Source: Bacillus halotolerans (GTDB taxonomy: Bacteria > Bacillota > Bacilli > Bacillales > Bacillaceae). Taken from it: a stretch of DNA of 64,000 bases. The position numbers were made by a program, and so were the translations under genes. The notes below the pieces were generated by a model. It had not been told where the DNA came from. It saw only the letters and a program-made list of their open reading frames with translations, and ran no database searches. The stretch lies in contig NZ_LPVF01000008.1 in NCBI RefSeq assembly GCF_001517105.1, positions 372,001 to 436,000 of the forward strand, given 5' to 3'. Positions 49,608 through 62,303 of the stretch are shown piece after piece; the stretch's first letter is position 1; the number at the start of each line of letters is the position of its first letter.

Positions 49608-49797
49608 GAAATCACCTAATCTTTTATATCATTTTATGTCGCACGGTCATACTCTTCGAAAGCATTCGACAGTTTATGACCCATTCATTTGTAAAAAGAT
49701 GAAAAATCTGAAAGTTTGATTTTCAACACACTTCATTATACGTCAAATTTAGACATAATACTATTACAGTTTCTTTTCATTCATCATTATTTCGGCA

Positions 49798-49834
49798 TAA
49801 AAAAATCCTTGCCTGAATCGCGGCAAAGATTTTC
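49798..49834 (-). terminator. terminator of cccB
   Basis: The AAAATC-TTGCC / GGCAA-GATTTT stem is followed on the minus strand by a run of seven T. Confidence 0.85.
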
Positions 49835-49839
49835 TCCTC

Positions 49840-50178
49840 TTACTTTTTCTCTGACAGCCATTTGGCAATTGAAGCGGCTTCCTTATCATCTACAAGCCCC
49901 TTCGGCATATTGCCCCGTCCGTTTTTAATAATGCTTTCAATTTTTTCTTCGTCGTATTTGCCTCCAACCTCTTGGAGATTAGGTCCTGACACACCTTCTA
50001 AATCCTTGCCGTGGCAGCCTACACAGCTCTGCTGATATAATTCTTCCCCTTCAGACGCAGAGGCTTCTGTTTTGCTGCCGTTGTCTGTCTTCTCTTCTTT
50101 TGCATCGTTAGAACCGCAGGCAGCCAGCAGGGCAGAAATGGCAAATACAAGCATCAGTATCGATAGTTTTGATTTCAT
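49840..50178 (-). CDS. cccB: CccB, lipoprotein cytochrome c-551
   Basis: Small membrane-anchored c-type cytochrome of the respiratory chain. It is 112 residues with lipobox LLAAC near residue 20. An Asp/Glu/Lys linker is followed by the haem motif CVGCH at about 54-58 and the axial Met in NMPKGLVDD. ATG 50178 matches the family start; a GTG at 50190 is too close to the ribosome site. Confidence 0.95.
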   Translation of the reverse strand: MKSKLSILMLVFAISALLAACGSNDAKEEKTDNGSKTEASASEGEELYQQSCVGCHGKDLEGVSGPNLQEVGGKYDEEKIESIIKNGRGNMPKGLVDDKEAASIAKWLSEKK

Positions 50179-50226
50179 GTTGAGAAGCACAACTCCTTTA
50201 CGATCTCTTCCATATTATAACCTCGT

Positions 50227-51075
50227 TTAAGCGCGTTTGAAACCCTCGCCCAGCACCTCGCTTGCATCTGCTACAATCACAAAAGCAGTCTCATCAATCT
50301 GTTTGACGATTTGTTTCAATTTCGTGAATTCAGTTTGGCCAACCACGCACATTAAAATCGGTCGTTCATCGTCAGTATATCCGCCGACTGCAGAAATTTT
50401 CGTAACGCCTCTGTCAATTTTTTTAAAAACAGCTTCCTTCACGGCCTGTTCCTGTTTTGTAATGATAAGCGCCATTTTAGAGCGGTTGAAGCCGACTTGG
50501 ACGACATCAATGGTTTTGCTTGATACATACACCCCAAGCATGGCATACAGTCCCTGCTCTATATTAAATACGATCATCGCTGTAACAACAATCAAACCGT
50601 CAATGATCGCGAGACACGTCCCTAATGAGAGACCTGTGTACTTATGAATGATTTGAGCCGCTAATGCCGTTCCCCCGGTCGATCCTTTGCCTAAGTACAC
50701 AATACCGATTCCAATCCCGATGCCGACGCCGCCAAAAATCGCCGCCAGAAGCTCATGATGTGTAGCAGGCTGAATGTCTCTCGTCAAAAACACGACAAGC
50801 GGCAAAAAGACAGAACCCGCGAGTGTCTTGAGTCCAAATTTACCGCCAAGCAAAATGATACCGGCAATAAATAAGGGAATATTAATGATCCACTGCACAT
50901 AGGCCGCTTCAAAACCATATGACTGTAAAATGGTACTGATTCCGCTGACACCGCCTGCGGCTATTTTGTTAGGAAGCAGAAAGACATTAAAGGACACTGC
51001 TGTAATTGCTGCCCCTATCAGTATGTATACATAATCCCTTATAACCCGAAGACTTTTATTCCGTACATCTATCAT
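50227..51075 (-). CDS. yvjA: YvjA, YitT/DUF161 membrane protein
   Basis: A 282-residue protein. Five or six hydrophobic helices in residues 10-195 carry the family marks NKIAAGGVSGISTIL and GKGSTGGTALAAQI. A C-terminal DUF2179 domain (about 215-275, YTDDERPILMCVV) closes it. A transporter-like role is suspected; the function is unknown. Confidence 0.93.
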   Translation of the reverse strand: MIDVRNKSLRVIRDYVYILIGAAITAVSFNVFLLPNKIAAGGVSGISTILQSYGFEAAYVQWIINIPLFIAGIILLGGKFGLKTLAGSVFLPLVVFLTRDIQPATHHELLAAIFGGVGIGIGIGIVYLGKGSTGGTALAAQIIHKYTGLSLGTCLAIIDGLIVVTAMIVFNIEQGLYAMLGVYVSSKTIDVVQVGFNRSKMALIITKQEQAVKEAVFKKIDRGVTKISAVGGYTDDERPILMCVVGQTEFTKLKQIVKQIDETAFVIVADASEVLGEGFKRA

Positions 51076-51204
51076 TACAACCTTCCTCCGTTTCTTCCTA
51101 TGCTCTCCGATAGCATTTTAATCCTTCCCCGATAAGATGTAAATAACACCCAAACACAGTGGTAATATGCTAAAGCAGCAGTGAAAGCAAGGATATGCAG
51201 GCAA

Positions 51205-51238
51205 TAAAAAAACACACCTGTAGACACCAGGTGTGTTT
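51205..51238 (-). terminator. terminator of prfB
   Basis: AACACACCTG and CAGGTGTGTT arms are followed on the minus strand by TTTTTATT, just below the prfB stop. Confidence 0.9.
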
Positions 51239-51243
51239 CCTCC

Positions 51244-54939
<3,696 letters not shown>

Positions 54940-55061
54940 TTATAACGCTCCTCTATCATCACATGCCTGTTTGACAAGCATGTATAAATAATTTACTAGT
55001 CCATGTATACCTCTCATTATCATATCATACCTTCTCTTATTTCCAAAGAATTTGCAAATAA

Positions 55062-55097
55062 GAAAAAACAAAAACCTTCCGCGAAAATCACGGAAGG
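55062..55097 (-). terminator. terminator of hpf
   Basis: CCTTCCG and CGGAAGG arms with TTTTTGTTTTTT following on the minus strand. Confidence 0.9.
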
Positions 55098-55107
55098 CTG
55101 CTCTTCA

Positions 55108-55677
55108 TTATTCAGTCGGTTCAATCAGGCCATATTTCCCGTCATTTCTGCGGTACACGACGTTTGTAAGGTTTGTTTCCGCATTTGTGAAAACAAAGAA
55201 GTTATGGCCGAGCATATTCATTTGCAAGATCGCTTCTTCATTATCCATCGGCTTTAAATTAAAGCGCTTCTGACGGACGATTTCTAAGCTTTCATCTTCT
55301 TCTATTTCGTCCTGAACCGCAATATCTGTATCAGAGCCGAGGCCGTTTGCCACTGAAGATTTCGGAAGACCCTGCTCACGGAATTTGCGGTTTACCTTTG
55401 TTTTATGCTTACGAATTTGACGTTCCAGCTTGTTTGTAGCGAGATCAATTGCATTGTACATATCCTCGTTATGCACTTCAGACCGAAGCGCCAGATCTGT
55501 CATCGGAATCGTAACCTCAACCTTGGACTCCTTGTCATTGTAAAACTTCAAGTTGACGTTCACATCGGCATTTACACTATGCTCAAAATAACGCTCCAGC
55601 TTGCCGATCTTCTTCTCGACATGATCCTTTAACGCGGGTGTCACTTCAATATTTTCTCCTCTGATGTTATAGTTCAT
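55108..55677 (-). CDS. hpf: Hpf (YvyD), long-form ribosome hibernation factor
   Basis: Dimerises 70S ribosomes into inactive 100S particles in stationary phase and stress. It is 189 residues. The N-terminal S30AE domain (1-100) is MNYNIRGENIEVTPALKDHV and the C-terminal dimerisation domain (about 130-189) is RQKRFNLKPMDNEEAI. ATG 55677 has GGGAGG seven bases upstream. The SigmaB promoter is at 55723-55748. Confidence 0.97.
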   Translation of the reverse strand: MNYNIRGENIEVTPALKDHVEKKIGKLERYFEHSVNADVNVNLKFYNDKESKVEVTIPMTDLALRSEVHNEDMYNAIDLATNKLERQIRKHKTKVNRKFREQGLPKSSVANGLGSDTDIAVQDEIEEDESLEIVRQKRFNLKPMDNEEAILQMNMLGHNFFVFTNAETNLTNVVYRRNDGKYGLIEPTE

Positions 55678-55722
55678 CAAAGAACGCCTCCCTTTTATTA
55701 AGGATATGTATCTATTTCTCCT

Positions 55723-55748
55723 TTACCCTTTACAATTCCTGCTGAAAC
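55723..55748 (-). promoter_or_regulatory. SigmaB promoter of hpf
   Basis: On the minus strand: GTTTCA, 14 bp, GGGTAA. An overlapping AGGTTT...GGAATT pair resembles a SigmaH promoter. Both sigma factors are known for yvyD. Confidence 0.75.
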
Positions 55749-55868
55749 GTAAACCTTTTGTGAAAATTCAGTGAACTTTGTCGAATTATGCCGTTTTATG
55801 CTGATGTTCCTATGGTTACGGGAAGTATATGTATATGCTGGCAATAAGAAAAAATACCTTACACAACG

Positions 55869-56246
55869 TCAATTGATCACAAAGGGCTCCATACATCGAT
55901 GAATGGACAGCATCCATTTCCTATAGTGAATCAGAAAATGTCCTTTTAAATACTCGCAGAATTCATGAGAGGGGAATGAGAAAGAAACCAATTGATCAAA
56001 TTCTGCAAAAATCTCGTCAAAAGCCTTAACGCATACTTTCGCGCACCGTGTGTTCATCACGAAAAGAAGAGTTGAATGGGTTGAATCCAAATAAAAAAAG
56101 GCTTGGATCAGATCTTGGTAGATCCGATCCCCTTCTGTTTTTGATAAATTCTGTTCCGCCTCTATCAAATAGCACAGCCCTTCCTCAATGGTAAAAAGAA
56201 GATGATAATAAGCTGATAAAAGCGTATAATCCTCAATGCTCTTCAA
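55869..56246 (-). CDS. hypothetical protein downstream of fliT
   Basis: About 125 residues, not recognised. It is rich in aromatic and hydrophobic helices (YTLLSAYYHLLFTIEEGLCYL; FDQLVSFSFPSHEFCEYLKG) with four or five Cys, no signal peptide and no clear membrane helix. TTG 56246 is chosen since AGGTGA lies five bases before it; a GTG at 56255 immediately after the fliT stop is possible but has no ribosome site. It is directly behind fliT, so it probably belongs to the flaG-fliD-fliS-fliT transcript. A flagellar chaperone-like role is a guess from place and helical make-up. Confidence 0.6.
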   Translation of the reverse strand: MKSIEDYTLLSAYYHLLFTIEEGLCYLIEAEQNLSKTEGDRIYQDLIQAFFYLDSTHSTLLFVMNTRCAKVCVKAFDEIFAEFDQLVSFSFPSHEFCEYLKGHFLIHYRKWMLSIHRCMEPFVIN

Positions 56247-56255
56247 GGCACTCAC

Positions 56256-56597
56256 CTATTTACGCTTGTCATAATATCTACCGTCAATCGTGATGTTGTT
56301 ATAAGGATTTAAATACGTCGTATGCATCGCACGTTTTCTTTTCACCTGCTGAAGTTCTGCTGCGATTGACTGCTTCAGTCTTTCCATTTCTTTCACAATA
56401 AGCTGATCCCATGTCAAGACAAGTTTCATCTGCTTTCGCTCTTCTTCTGAAAGCGGCAGAGCTATCCCCTGAATAAGTTCAGACCGTTTAGACACAAAGT
56501 CTTCAATTTGCTTTAAAAGTTCATCGCTTTCCGGTGTGTTTTGTATGTGTGACAGCATACTCTCCGTCTCAGTGTATAGCTGATCTATGTTTTTCAT
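56256..56597 (-). CDS. fliT: FliT, flagellar chaperone-like protein
   Basis: A 113-residue all-helical protein. In flagellar systems FliT binds the filament cap FliD; Bacillus FliT is distant and less studied. The helical block SELIQGIALPLSEEERKQMK is followed by a basic stretch (QVKRKRAMHTTYLNPYNN). Overlaps fliS by four bases. Confidence 0.88.
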   Translation of the reverse strand: MKNIDQLYTETESMLSHIQNTPESDELLKQIEDFVSKRSELIQGIALPLSEEERKQMKLVLTWDQLIVKEMERLKQSIAAELQQVKRKRAMHTTYLNPYNNITIDGRYYDKRK

Positions 56598-56995
56598 GCG
56601 ATCCCGCCTGATCCGTGCCGGTCCTTTCGTTCACTTTGCATGGCTTGTTTCCAAGCATCGCGAAAATCTGTCACATACCCCTCAACTTCTTCCAGTATGC
56701 TCTTATCATTTTTCATATTTGCCTCTACCAGTCTTCGATACATATAATCGTACATCGCACCCATTGAACCGGAAAGCTCTATGTTGCGGTTAAGCGTACC
56801 ATTTAATTCCTGAATGATATTTTGCGCTTTAATCAGATTTTCATTTTTACGTTCCATATCATTATTCTCAATGGCCTGAGATGCAAGTTTTATAAATTTC
56901 AAACAGCCATTATACAGCATAAGGGTCAGCTCCCCGGGCGTAGCGGTATTCACTGAATTTTGCTGATAAGCTGCATAAGGATTTTGGATCGCCAT
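56594..56995 (-). CDS. fliS: FliS, flagellin export chaperone
   Basis: Binds the C-terminal helices of flagellin (Hag) before export. It is 133 residues. The family N-terminus is NPYAAYQQNSVNTATPGELT, followed by MLYNGCLKFIKLA and YDYMYRRLVEANMKND. Lies 21 bases after fliD. Confidence 0.97.
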   Translation of the reverse strand: MAIQNPYAAYQQNSVNTATPGELTLMLYNGCLKFIKLASQAIENNDMERKNENLIKAQNIIQELNGTLNRNIELSGSMGAMYDYMYRRLVEANMKNDKSILEEVEGYVTDFRDAWKQAMQSERKDRHGSGGIA

Positions 56996-57016
56996 GTGTC
57001 ATCCTCCAAATTACAT

Positions 57017-58513
57017 TTATTGTACAAGAAGCTGTGATAAATAGGACGCTTGTTCGTTCATTTTTTGAATCGCAGAATCCATTGCACTGAATTTTGTATA
57101 ATAGCGGTTTTCTATGGTATTCAATCTGTCCTGCATTTTGGTGATATCAGTGCTGATCGTGTTCAAATTTTTACCGATTGAGTAGTCATTGGTTCCCATT
57201 GTCGAGTTGCCGGCTTTTGCTTCAATGCTTTTCACTGTACTTTTCAGTGTTTCACCGATGCGTTTCATAATTCCTTTATCACTATAAGCGCTGCTGTTCG
57301 TCCCGTTTGTAAATAAGGCAGCAACACTTTGTGGATCTTCTTGTATTTTTGCTTTCAGTTTGTCTTCATTAATCTCTAAATGTCCCCGCAATTGGTAAGC
57401 ACTTGAGGTTGTGATGCCAAATTCAGTTAATTGATAGGCTTTCCCATCCGCATTTACTTGAGAATAAAAGTCGGTCCTCATTTGGTTTGTACCGGTGCTG
57501 ATGCTGGAATCATTTCTCAGCAAACCGCTTTTTGCCTTCTTCTCCCAGAGTTCTACCTCTTTATCAGACATTGCTTCTTTTTGTTCACTCGTCAGCGGAG
57601 TATAGTCTCTGTATTTTTCTTCCTGAAGCTTTTCATTCAGGCTGTCAACCAATTCATTGTATTTATCTACAAACTCTTTAATTTGGTTATAAATCCCGTC
57701 AACATCAGTAGAAACAGATGTGGTAACAGGGCCTGTGGCTGCAGTTGTATTTTTGATCGAGTAGGTAACGCCATTAACCGTAAAGTTGTTTGTCAGCTTC
57801 TCCATTTCAAAGCCATTAATCGTGACCTTTGCATTTGTTCCTTCTTTGTAAGCAGTGAGCTTATTATCAGCGTCTAAAGAAAAACCAAGCTGACCGGACA
57901 TAAAGTCGGATGTAGCAGAGTCTGCTGCCTGTATGCTGCCTCCTGCACCTGTTGCTTTAGAAGAAAACGCAATCGTTTCTACATACTCTGTACCGTTCCA
58001 TATTTTGTCTTTAAATGCTGATACTCCTAGATCTGAACTGTTAAGTTTAGAAATCACATTATCAATGGTATCGGCGCTCGTCACACTGATGTTCACTGTT
58101 TTTGCCGTTGTCTCACCAGGTGCTACAACGTTAAATGCCAAATTATAATCGCCTTGTGTGTATCCCGTATAATTATTTGCCTTATACGTTGCTGCAGTTG
58201 CCAAACTCGCTACTTCAACAGTAGAAGAAGAATTTGGCGCACTTGCGCTTCCTGTAGCAGTTAACACAGACTCATTGGAGCTGGTCACAGCTTTGCTCTG
58301 ATACGTGCTCGGATATGTCAACGTATTTTTAGACATATAATCCTGCAATTCTTTTATTTTTGAGTTGACTTCACGATAGCTGTCACGCTGCCATTCAAGC
58401 GTCTGCTTTTTTTGTGTCAGCTTATCCAGCGGCGCTCTTTCTGTCTGCATCAGCTTTGATACGATATCATCTATATCCATTCCTGACGCCAGACCTGTTA
58501 TTCTCGTGACCAT
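57017..58513 (-). CDS. fliD: FliD, flagellar filament cap
   Basis: Forms the pentameric cap under which flagellin folds. It is 498 residues: an N-terminal FliD domain ([19 protein letters not shown]) and a C-terminal coiled region ([20 protein letters not shown], then [16 protein letters not shown]). The variable surface domain lies in the middle. Cotranscribed with flaG, fliS and fliT. Confidence 0.97.
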   Translation of the reverse strand: MVTRITGLASGMDIDDIVSKLMQTERAPLDKLTQKKQTLEWQRDSYREVNSKIKELQDYMSKNTLTYPSTYQSKAVTSSNESVLTATGSASAPNSSSTVEVASLATAATYKANNYTGYTQGDYNLAFNVVAPGETTAKTVNISVTSADTIDNVISKLNSSDLGVSAFKDKIWNGTEYVETIAFSSKATGAGGSIQAADSATSDFMSGQLGFSLDADNKLTAYKEGTNAKVTINGFEMEKLTNNFTVNGVTYSIKNTTAATGPVTTSVSTDVDGIYNQIKEFVDKYNELVDSLNEKLQEEKYRDYTPLTSEQKEAMSDKEVELWEKKAKSGLLRNDSSISTGTNQMRTDFYSQVNADGKAYQLTEFGITTSSAYQLRGHLEINEDKLKAKIQEDPQSVAALFTNGTNSSAYSDKGIMKRIGETLKSTVKSIEAKAGNSTMGTNDYSIGKNLNTISTDITKMQDRLNTIENRYYTKFSAMDSAIQKMNEQASYLSQLLVQ

Positions 58514-58530
58514 TTCAAACCACTCCTCAT

Positions 58531-58860
58531 CTACTTTTTTTCATCTACAAATAACCCAAGAAATTCAGTCATAGCCGCATAAAAATCAAGCCACCGTTTC
58601 GGCGGAATTTCGCGGATGACTTCATTTGTAGAGTCCTCTATTACTTTTACATAGTATTCATTTAACTTCTCATGGAGCTCAAACTTCAGGTGAACTTGCG
58701 AAGGTTCCAAAAGCTTGTTCATTTCCCCTACCATTTCAGCAAGATTGGTATATGAAACTTGATGAACAGGAACCTCACTCTCATGATCTTTCTTATTATG
58801 TATTTGAGTATCATAACGATCCCAAACAGGTTGTAACGTAGTGAGTCTTTCAATGTTCAA
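58531..58860 (-). CDS. flaG: FlaG (YvyC), flagellar filament-length protein
   Basis: A 109-residue FlaG-domain protein; the domain covers residues 45-105 ([20 protein letters not shown], then [12 protein letters not shown]). The start is TTG behind AGGGGATGA. First gene of the flaG-fliD-fliS-fliT unit. Confidence 0.93.
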   Translation of the reverse strand: MNIERLTTLQPVWDRYDTQIHNKKDHESEVPVHQVSYTNLAEMVGEMNKLLEPSQVHLKFELHEKLNEYYVKVIEDSTNEVIREIPPKRWLDFYAAMTEFLGLFVDEKK

Positions 58861-58892
58861 TTGATCATCCCCTATGTCCCAATCTATCGTTT

Positions 58893-58918
58893 ATATCGAC
58901 TAAGTCGAGATAAGATTA
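58893..58918 (-). promoter_or_regulatory. SigmaD promoter of flaG-fliDST
   Basis: On the minus strand: TAAT, 14 bp, GTCGATAT, one mismatch in each box from the SigmaD consensus. Confidence 0.75.
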
Positions 58919-59051
58919 CACATATTTTTGGAAAAAAACTCATCTGTTTTAGAATTCTTGTTTGGAAATACATTTATAAGATAGTGGAGAATTCGATTAT
59001 TATATCACGGGTTATAGACAGCAAGGGGGAAAGATTTGGAGTTACGGATAT

Positions 59052-59086
59052 AAAAAAAGACCCCGGCAAACGCCAAGGTCTTTTTC
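59052..59086 (-). terminator. terminator of hag
   Basis: AAAAAGACC and GGTCTTTTT arms with an inner GGC/GCC stem and a T-run on the minus strand, just after the hag stop. Confidence 0.9.
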
Positions 59087-59090
59087 AAAA

Positions 59091-59960
59091 TTAACGTAAC
59101 AATTGAAGTACGTTTTGAGGCTGTTGGTTCGCTTGAGCAAGCATCGCTTGAGAAGCTTGAGAAAGAATGTTGTTCTTTGTGAACTCGCTCATCTCTTTAG
59201 CCATGTCAACGTCACGGATACGAGATTCAGCAGCTGTCAGGTTTTCACCAGAAGCGCTCAAGTTGTTGATTGTGTGCTCTAGACGGTTTTGTACCGCACC
59301 TAGTTTAGCACGTTGAGCAGATACTTGATTCGTTGCTTTATCGATAGCTGCAAGTTGATCGTCAAATGAATTAGTTGTGAAATCTGTTACTTTAATATCT
59401 TTGATTTTAATAGTGTCTGAACCTAAGTCAGCAGCTTTCATGCTCTCAATGTTTACACTTAACTGCTGTCCGCCATTCGCTCCAATTTGGAATGTAAGCT
59501 GTTTACCGCTTGCTTCTGAAAAAGAACCGTCTAACAGGTTTTTACCGTTAAATTGTGTACGGTCCGCAATACCTTTACTTCCGGCTTGCCCACCGATCTC
59601 TTCAATTAAAGAGTCCATTTCGTCTTGGATCGCTTGAAGGTCAGTATCATCTTGCGTACCCGTGTTTCCTGCTTGAACAGTAAGTTCACGCATACGTTGA
59701 AGGATAGCATGAGTTTCAGTCAATGCACCCTCAGCTGTTTGGATAAGAGAAATTCCGTCTTGAGAGTTTTTAGAAGCCATTTCTAAACCTCTGATTTGAC
59801 CTCTCATTTTTTCAGAGATCGCAAGACCTGCTGCGTCATCTCCCGCACGGTTGATGCGAAGACCTGAAGAAAGTTTCTCCATGTTCTTTTGGCTCGCACC
59901 GTTGTTTGAAGACAAACGGTTTAATGTGTTAAGTGCTGCGATATTGTGGTTAATTCTCAT
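59091..59960 (-). CDS. hag: Hag, flagellin
   Basis: Filament subunit, 289 residues, about 15 shorter than in 168. The conserved N-terminal D0/D1 helices (MRINHNIAALNTLNRLSSNN, residues 1-140) and C-terminal D1/D0 helices (SQASQAMLAQANQQPQNVLQ) match; the loss is in the exposed middle domain at about 150-205. The start has GGGAGG and the leader has a CsrA hairpin and SigmaD promoter. Export uses FliS; translation is limited by CsrA. Confidence 0.98.
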   Translation of the reverse strand: MRINHNIAALNTLNRLSSNNGASQKNMEKLSSGLRINRAGDDAAGLAISEKMRGQIRGLEMASKNSQDGISLIQTAEGALTETHAILQRMRELTVQAGNTGTQDDTDLQAIQDEMDSLIEEIGGQAGSKGIADRTQFNGKNLLDGSFSEASGKQLTFQIGANGGQQLSVNIESMKAADLGSDTIKIKDIKVTDFTTNSFDDQLAAIDKATNQVSAQRAKLGAVQNRLEHTINNLSASGENLTAAESRIRDVDMAKEMSEFTKNNILSQASQAMLAQANQQPQNVLQLLR

Positions 59961-59988
59961 TGTTTTGTTCCTCCCTGAATATGTTGTT

Positions 59989-60008
59989 AAGGCACGTCCT
60001 TGTGCCTT
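59989..60008 (-). promoter_or_regulatory. CsrA-binding hairpin in the hag leader
   Basis: AAGGCAC and GTGCCTT form a perfect 7-bp stem presenting AAGGAC in the loop, the CsrA site BS1. The second site overlaps the ribosome site GGGAGGA at about 59969-59976. Binding of both blocks translation. Confidence 0.85.
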
Positions 60009-60058
60009 GTTTTTTGTAACTGGCGAAGTGTTTGCGTCTCCTCCCGGCTACATCATTA

Positions 60059-60085
60059 ATATCGGATTGTCTGTGATTTTGTTAA
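60059..60085 (-). promoter_or_regulatory. SigmaD promoter of hag
   Basis: On the minus strand: TTAA, 15 bp, TCCGATAT. This is the strong flagellin promoter. Confidence 0.85.
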
Positions 60086-60090
60086 TACAA

Positions 60091-60123
60091 AAATAAAAAA
60101 AATCCTCACTTTTTTTGTGAGGA
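60091..60123 (-). terminator. terminator of csrA
   Basis: TCCTCAC and GTGAGGA arms (60103-60123), then eight T and TTTTTG on the minus strand. It overlaps the csrA stop and separates csrA from the hag promoter. Confidence 0.9.
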
Positions 60124-60330
60124 TAATGCGGAGATCACATCGCTGGATAACGCTGCCGCACGGTTATTTTCTTCCTGAATGGTCAAGTAAATTTCTTTCC
60201 TGTGAATATCAATATGCTTTGGGGCTTCAATTCCAATTTTTACTTGGTCACCCTCAACCGCAATGACTTTCACTTCAATATCAGCACCTATTTGAATCGC
60301 TTCGTTTATTTTCCGCGATAAAACTAGCAT
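60106..60330 (-). CDS. csrA: CsrA, translational repressor of flagellin
   Basis: RNA-binding dimer of 74 residues. [20 protein letters not shown] and [19 protein letters not shown] are the family marks, with RNA-contacting Arg in both edge strands. Binds the hag leader; FliW removes it. Overlaps fliW by seven bases. Confidence 0.98.
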   Translation of the reverse strand: MLVLSRKINEAIQIGADIEVKVIAVEGDQVKIGIEAPKHIDIHRKEIYLTIQEENNRAAALSSDVISALSSQKK

Positions 60331-60755
60331 GATTCTCCTCCAATCGGATGCTTTGTCGTATATGGGGAGTCGTGTAAAACGACTTGCTTAGCCAGCATGT
60401 TCTTGCGATTCACAATAATAGGAGCCAATAAATTAGCAGTCGTTTTTTCGAATGGCTCTGCCACGGTCAATAATGTCATGACTTCTACGTCTTCAATATT
60501 ATCGATATCCAAAAGTTCAGCAGTTGATTCATCAAGGTCAAATTCATAATTCTTAAAAAAGATAAACGGACTTACAACGATGAACGCAAGATTCTCTGAA
60601 GTGACGGACTGCAGCGCCACGAATGGAGAGTCTTCTGAAAGCGGAAGAATGACGAACTGTTTTTCTTCTAAAAAGCCCGGAATCCCGTTTTCAAAAAGAA
60701 TGATTTGTTCTTCTTTTACGTTCATTTGGCCATGGTATTTAGTATGAATGATCAT
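60324..60755 (-). CDS. fliW: FliW, CsrA antagonist and flagellin-binding protein
   Basis: A 143-residue beta-barrel protein ([20 protein letters not shown], then [16 protein letters not shown]). When flagellin is exported, free FliW binds CsrA and releases hag mRNA, which gives feedback control of flagellin. Lies between yviE and csrA. Confidence 0.97.
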   Translation of the reverse strand: MIIHTKYHGQMNVKEEQIILFENGIPGFLEEKQFVILPLSEDSPFVALQSVTSENLAFIVVSPFIFFKNYEFDLDESTAELLDIDNIEDVEVMTLLTVAEPFEKTTANLLAPIIVNRKNMLAKQVVLHDSPYTTKHPIGGESC

Positions 60756-60775
60756 TGTTCACGATCCTTTTCTTT

Positions 60776-61351
60776 TTACTTTTCGAGTGATTCTTTTAGG
60801 TTTTCTACCTCTATATTTAAATCAGGGTATTGGAGCATGTCAACCTTAACATTTCCCGGCGTATATTCAACAATTGGTTTACGCGGTTCAGCCTGAATAA
60901 CAGGCTTTCGCGGCGTAATCTGAATATCAAGCTGTGATGGGGTATATTGTATTTTCACCCTTGAAAGAGAAGGAGTATAATGTTCTCCTAATTGAATTTG
61001 GTGCATCTCAGAGTTCCTCTTTGCTTGTGAAGCGATTGGGTTCCCCTTATTTTCAATTCTCATAAGCTCGTCGCCTTCTTCTGCAGTACGGGCTATGCCT
61101 TCCATTACATCCTCATGCCCTTGTTGGGCAGCTTCCTCGATTCTTTTGAATACATGCTTTCTGTCTAATTCTTCCCATGCTTGCGTCTGGTCAATCGTAA
61201 GTTTTCCAGGTGTCACCGATATTTCCATTTCCGCGCTTGGCTGTTCAATCTCCAGGTCGGCTTGCGGCTGCTCCATTTTTAAGCTGGCGGGCGTCGTTGT
61301 TAAACCAATTTTCCCTTGAACACTATGCATAATCAATCTGGGAATTTGCAT
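60776..61351 (-). CDS. yviE: YviE, DUF6470 protein of the flagellar operon
   Basis: A 191-residue protein with short internal beta repeats (IQTPRKPVI-type: QLDIQITPRKPVIQAEPRKP and KLTIDQTQAWEELDRK). The function is unknown, but it is constant between flgL and fliW in Bacillus. ATG 61351 is preferred to the GTG just upstream since GGAGGT is then six bases away. Confidence 0.92.
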   Translation of the reverse strand: MQIPRLIMHSVQGKIGLTTTPASLKMEQPQADLEIEQPSAEMEISVTPGKLTIDQTQAWEELDRKHVFKRIEEAAQQGHEDVMEGIARTAEEGDELMRIENKGNPIASQAKRNSEMHQIQLGEHYTPSLSRVKIQYTPSQLDIQITPRKPVIQAEPRKPIVEYTPGNVKVDMLQYPDLNIEVENLKESLEK

Positions 61352-61397
61352 CACTCTACCTCCTAAACTATAAAAAAAGCGAACTCCTGAGAGCCGC

Positions 61398-62294
61398 TTA
61401 CTTTAAAAAGTCGATTAATGTAGGCTGAACAATTTGCGCATTTACAGCTAAGGTAGCTCTATGTACACTTTGCTGGGCAATAAATTCCGTTATGACTTCT
61501 TCCAGTTCTACATCTTCATTGTCAGACAATACTTTTGTAGCTGTTTCTTCTTGAGATGCAAGTCTTGTATTAATCAGTTCAAGACGGTTATATCTCGCTC
61601 CGAGATCAGATCGTTCTGCACTCATACCGTCAGAAAATTGACCAATATCATCTAAAACGCTGTCCACATCGTCCAAAGAGCCTGAATTAAGTGCTGTCTC
61701 AAATGAATTAAGCATTTCAAACACATTTTGTCCGCTTCCAGAAGTACCGCCAAAAGCTGCCTTCGGATCTGAGTTTACCTTTAATGACATATTATCCGAT
61801 ATATTGACAATAACGTCAGCCGTATCAGAAATCGTATAAGTTCCGTCGCCGTTGTCTTTAACTGGAGGTGTATCTGAATTAGTGCCATTGAAGATATATC
61901 TGCCGTTCACTTGTGTATTAGCAATATTTAAAAGCTGTTCTTTTAATTGTTTTACTTCTACACCAATAGCTTGCAATTCTGCTCCACCATTTGTGTCATT
62001 CTTAGCTTGAACAGCCAACTCTCTGACCTTTGACATAATGTCAATTCCTTCAGTAATGTTTGTTTCAGTGTTTTCAAGCCAAGTAAAGGCTTGAGAAGCA
62101 TTACTTTGGTATTGCTGAACTTGAGATAACTGCGTATTGTACTTTAAGCTTTTCATAGCTACTACTGGATCATCGGAAGCTTTTGAGATTTTTTTTCCGG
62201 AAGAAATCTGTGATTGAAGTTTATCCAGCTTTGAGTAGCTTGAACCGATATATCTCAATGAGTTTTGCTGAATCATCCCTTGTGTTACTCTCAT
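61398..62294 (-). CDS. flgL: FlgL, hook-filament junction protein 2
   Basis: Junction protein HAP3 between hook and filament, 298 residues. Flagellin-like N-terminus ([40 protein letters not shown]) and C-terminus ([20 protein letters not shown]). Nine bases after flgK. Confidence 0.97.
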   Translation of the reverse strand: MRVTQGMIQQNSLRYIGSSYSKLDKLQSQISSGKKISKASDDPVVAMKSLKYNTQLSQVQQYQSNASQAFTWLENTETNITEGIDIMSKVRELAVQAKNDTNGGAELQAIGVEVKQLKEQLLNIANTQVNGRYIFNGTNSDTPPVKDNGDGTYTISDTADVIVNISDNMSLKVNSDPKAAFGGTSGSGQNVFEMLNSFETALNSGSLDDVDSVLDDIGQFSDGMSAERSDLGARYNRLELINTRLASQEETATKVLSDNEDVELEEVITEFIAQQSVHRATLAVNAQIVQPTLIDFLK

Positions 62295-62303
62295 TTGATC
62301 TAC

